A DNA stretch of 23,238 nucleotides, taken from contig CAJOPO010000113.1 in assembly GCA_905236315.1 (NCBI GenBank), forward strand, positions 1 through 23,238, in the 5' to 3' direction. Positions 23,007-23,238 of this stretch are shown here, piece after piece. Source of the DNA: an uncultured Treponema sp. Lineage in GTDB: Bacteria; Spirochaetota; Spirochaetia; Treponematales; Treponemataceae. The position numbers and the translations under genes are program-made. The notes under the pieces are model-generated. The model had not been told where the DNA came from and ran no database searches. It was given only the letters and a program-made list of their open reading frames with translations. How positions within the stretch are numbered: the stretch's first letter is position 1; every line of letters starts with the position of its first letter.

Positions 23007-23236
23007 TATTTATTTCCGCCAACTTTAGATTCTTCAATACAAATATATTTATCTACAAAATTTGAAAAATATTCATAATAACAATTTTTGTTACCCAATA
23101 TCTTCTCAAATTGACAGCCATGATTGCAAATTGGAAAATATTTACATTTAAAACAAGATTTCTTTATTTGATTAATAAAATTAGCTTTGTTTTTGTATGC
23201 ATAAAATATATCATCATAAATTGTCCCAATTTTATA
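23006..23236 (-). CDS. Radical SAM protein, C-terminal SPASM region (truncated by window edge)
   Basis: The last 76 codons of a gene that enters from the right. The reading is YKIGTIYDDIFYAYKNK... then SCFKCKYFPICNHGC (cysteines at visible residues 28, 31, 37 and 41) and a fifth cysteine at 52 (KNC), ending VGGNK. The spacing CxxCx5CxxxC, then a later Cys, after a GxIYxD lead-in is the hallmark of the SPASM auxiliary iron-sulfur cluster domain of peptide-modifying radical SAM enzymes. The radical SAM core with its CxxxCxxC motif would lie outside the window. The stop overlaps the ABC exporter's start (TAATG). A maturase plus exporter indicates a RiPP biosynthetic cluster; the precursor gene is not in view. 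Confidence 0.8.
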   Translation of the reverse strand, partial: YKIGTIYDDIFYAYKNKANFINQIKKSCFKCKYFPICNHGCQFEKILGNKNCYYEYFSNFVDKYICIEESKVGGNK

Positions 23237-23238
23237 TG

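Noticed and set aside
1..23238. tRNA, rRNA or known riboswitch genes.
   Set aside because: Intergenic regions were read on both strands; no cloverleaf, conserved rRNA segment or recognised riboswitch core was seen by eye. A covariance-model scan was not possible.

Overview
The window looks like a piece of a low-GC spirochaete chromosome, most likely a free-living or gut/rumen-type Treponema. This is inferred from protein style (XPB-type helicase with a separate partner gene, the C-terminal PWKD-type membrane protein, a parAB-DUF4190-HD block) and from arginine biosynthesis genes, which the small host-restricted treponemes generally lack. No rRNA or tRNA was seen, so the placement is by inference only.

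Layout, left to right. (1) 1-1964: the 3' part of a Cof-type HAD phosphatase (+), converging on a methyltransferase (-). (2) 1965-2257: a divergent spacer with heptanucleotide repeats and an array of 23-bp palindromic units. (3) 2258-6221: a + strand operon of parA, parB, a DUF4190-like membrane protein, an HD hydrolase and an AraC-type regulator, all tightly spaced or overlapping. (4) 6311-7443: a TetR regulator and a YbgC-type thioesterase. (5) 7440-14750 (-): cobW-type GTPase, DUF1284, argJ, argB, argD, a DUF624-like membrane protein, then a long RluA-type pseudouridine synthase. (6) 14751-15298: a 548-bp divergent spacer holding a long cruciform, heptad repeats, a second 23-bp array and a good aspS promoter. 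(7) 15299-17122: aspS (+), converging on (8) the two-gene XPB helicase module (-, 17126-20993). (9) 20994-21365: a spacer with a hairpin and a third 23-bp array. (10) 21366-23238 (-): an AT-rich ABC exporter preceded by the C-terminal SPASM region of a radical SAM protein that runs off the window, which looks like the edge of a modified-peptide (RiPP) cluster.

How it fits together. ParAB act in chromosome segregation. ArgJ, ArgB and ArgD cover three steps of the cyclic acetyl pathway to ornithine. The XPB pair is probably a DNA repair module. The radical SAM/ABC pair would modify and export a peptide whose gene lies outside the window.

The most notable non-coding signals are three. Three intergenic arrays carry 17-bp palindromic sites repeated at exactly 23 bp. 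A heptanucleotide repeat family with core NNCTANN occurs at four places, next to two of those arrays. Several operon-first genes have a -10 box only 6-9 nt before the ATG and no Shine-Dalgarno, so leaderless mRNAs are predicted, while internal operon genes mostly have clear Shine-Dalgarno sites.
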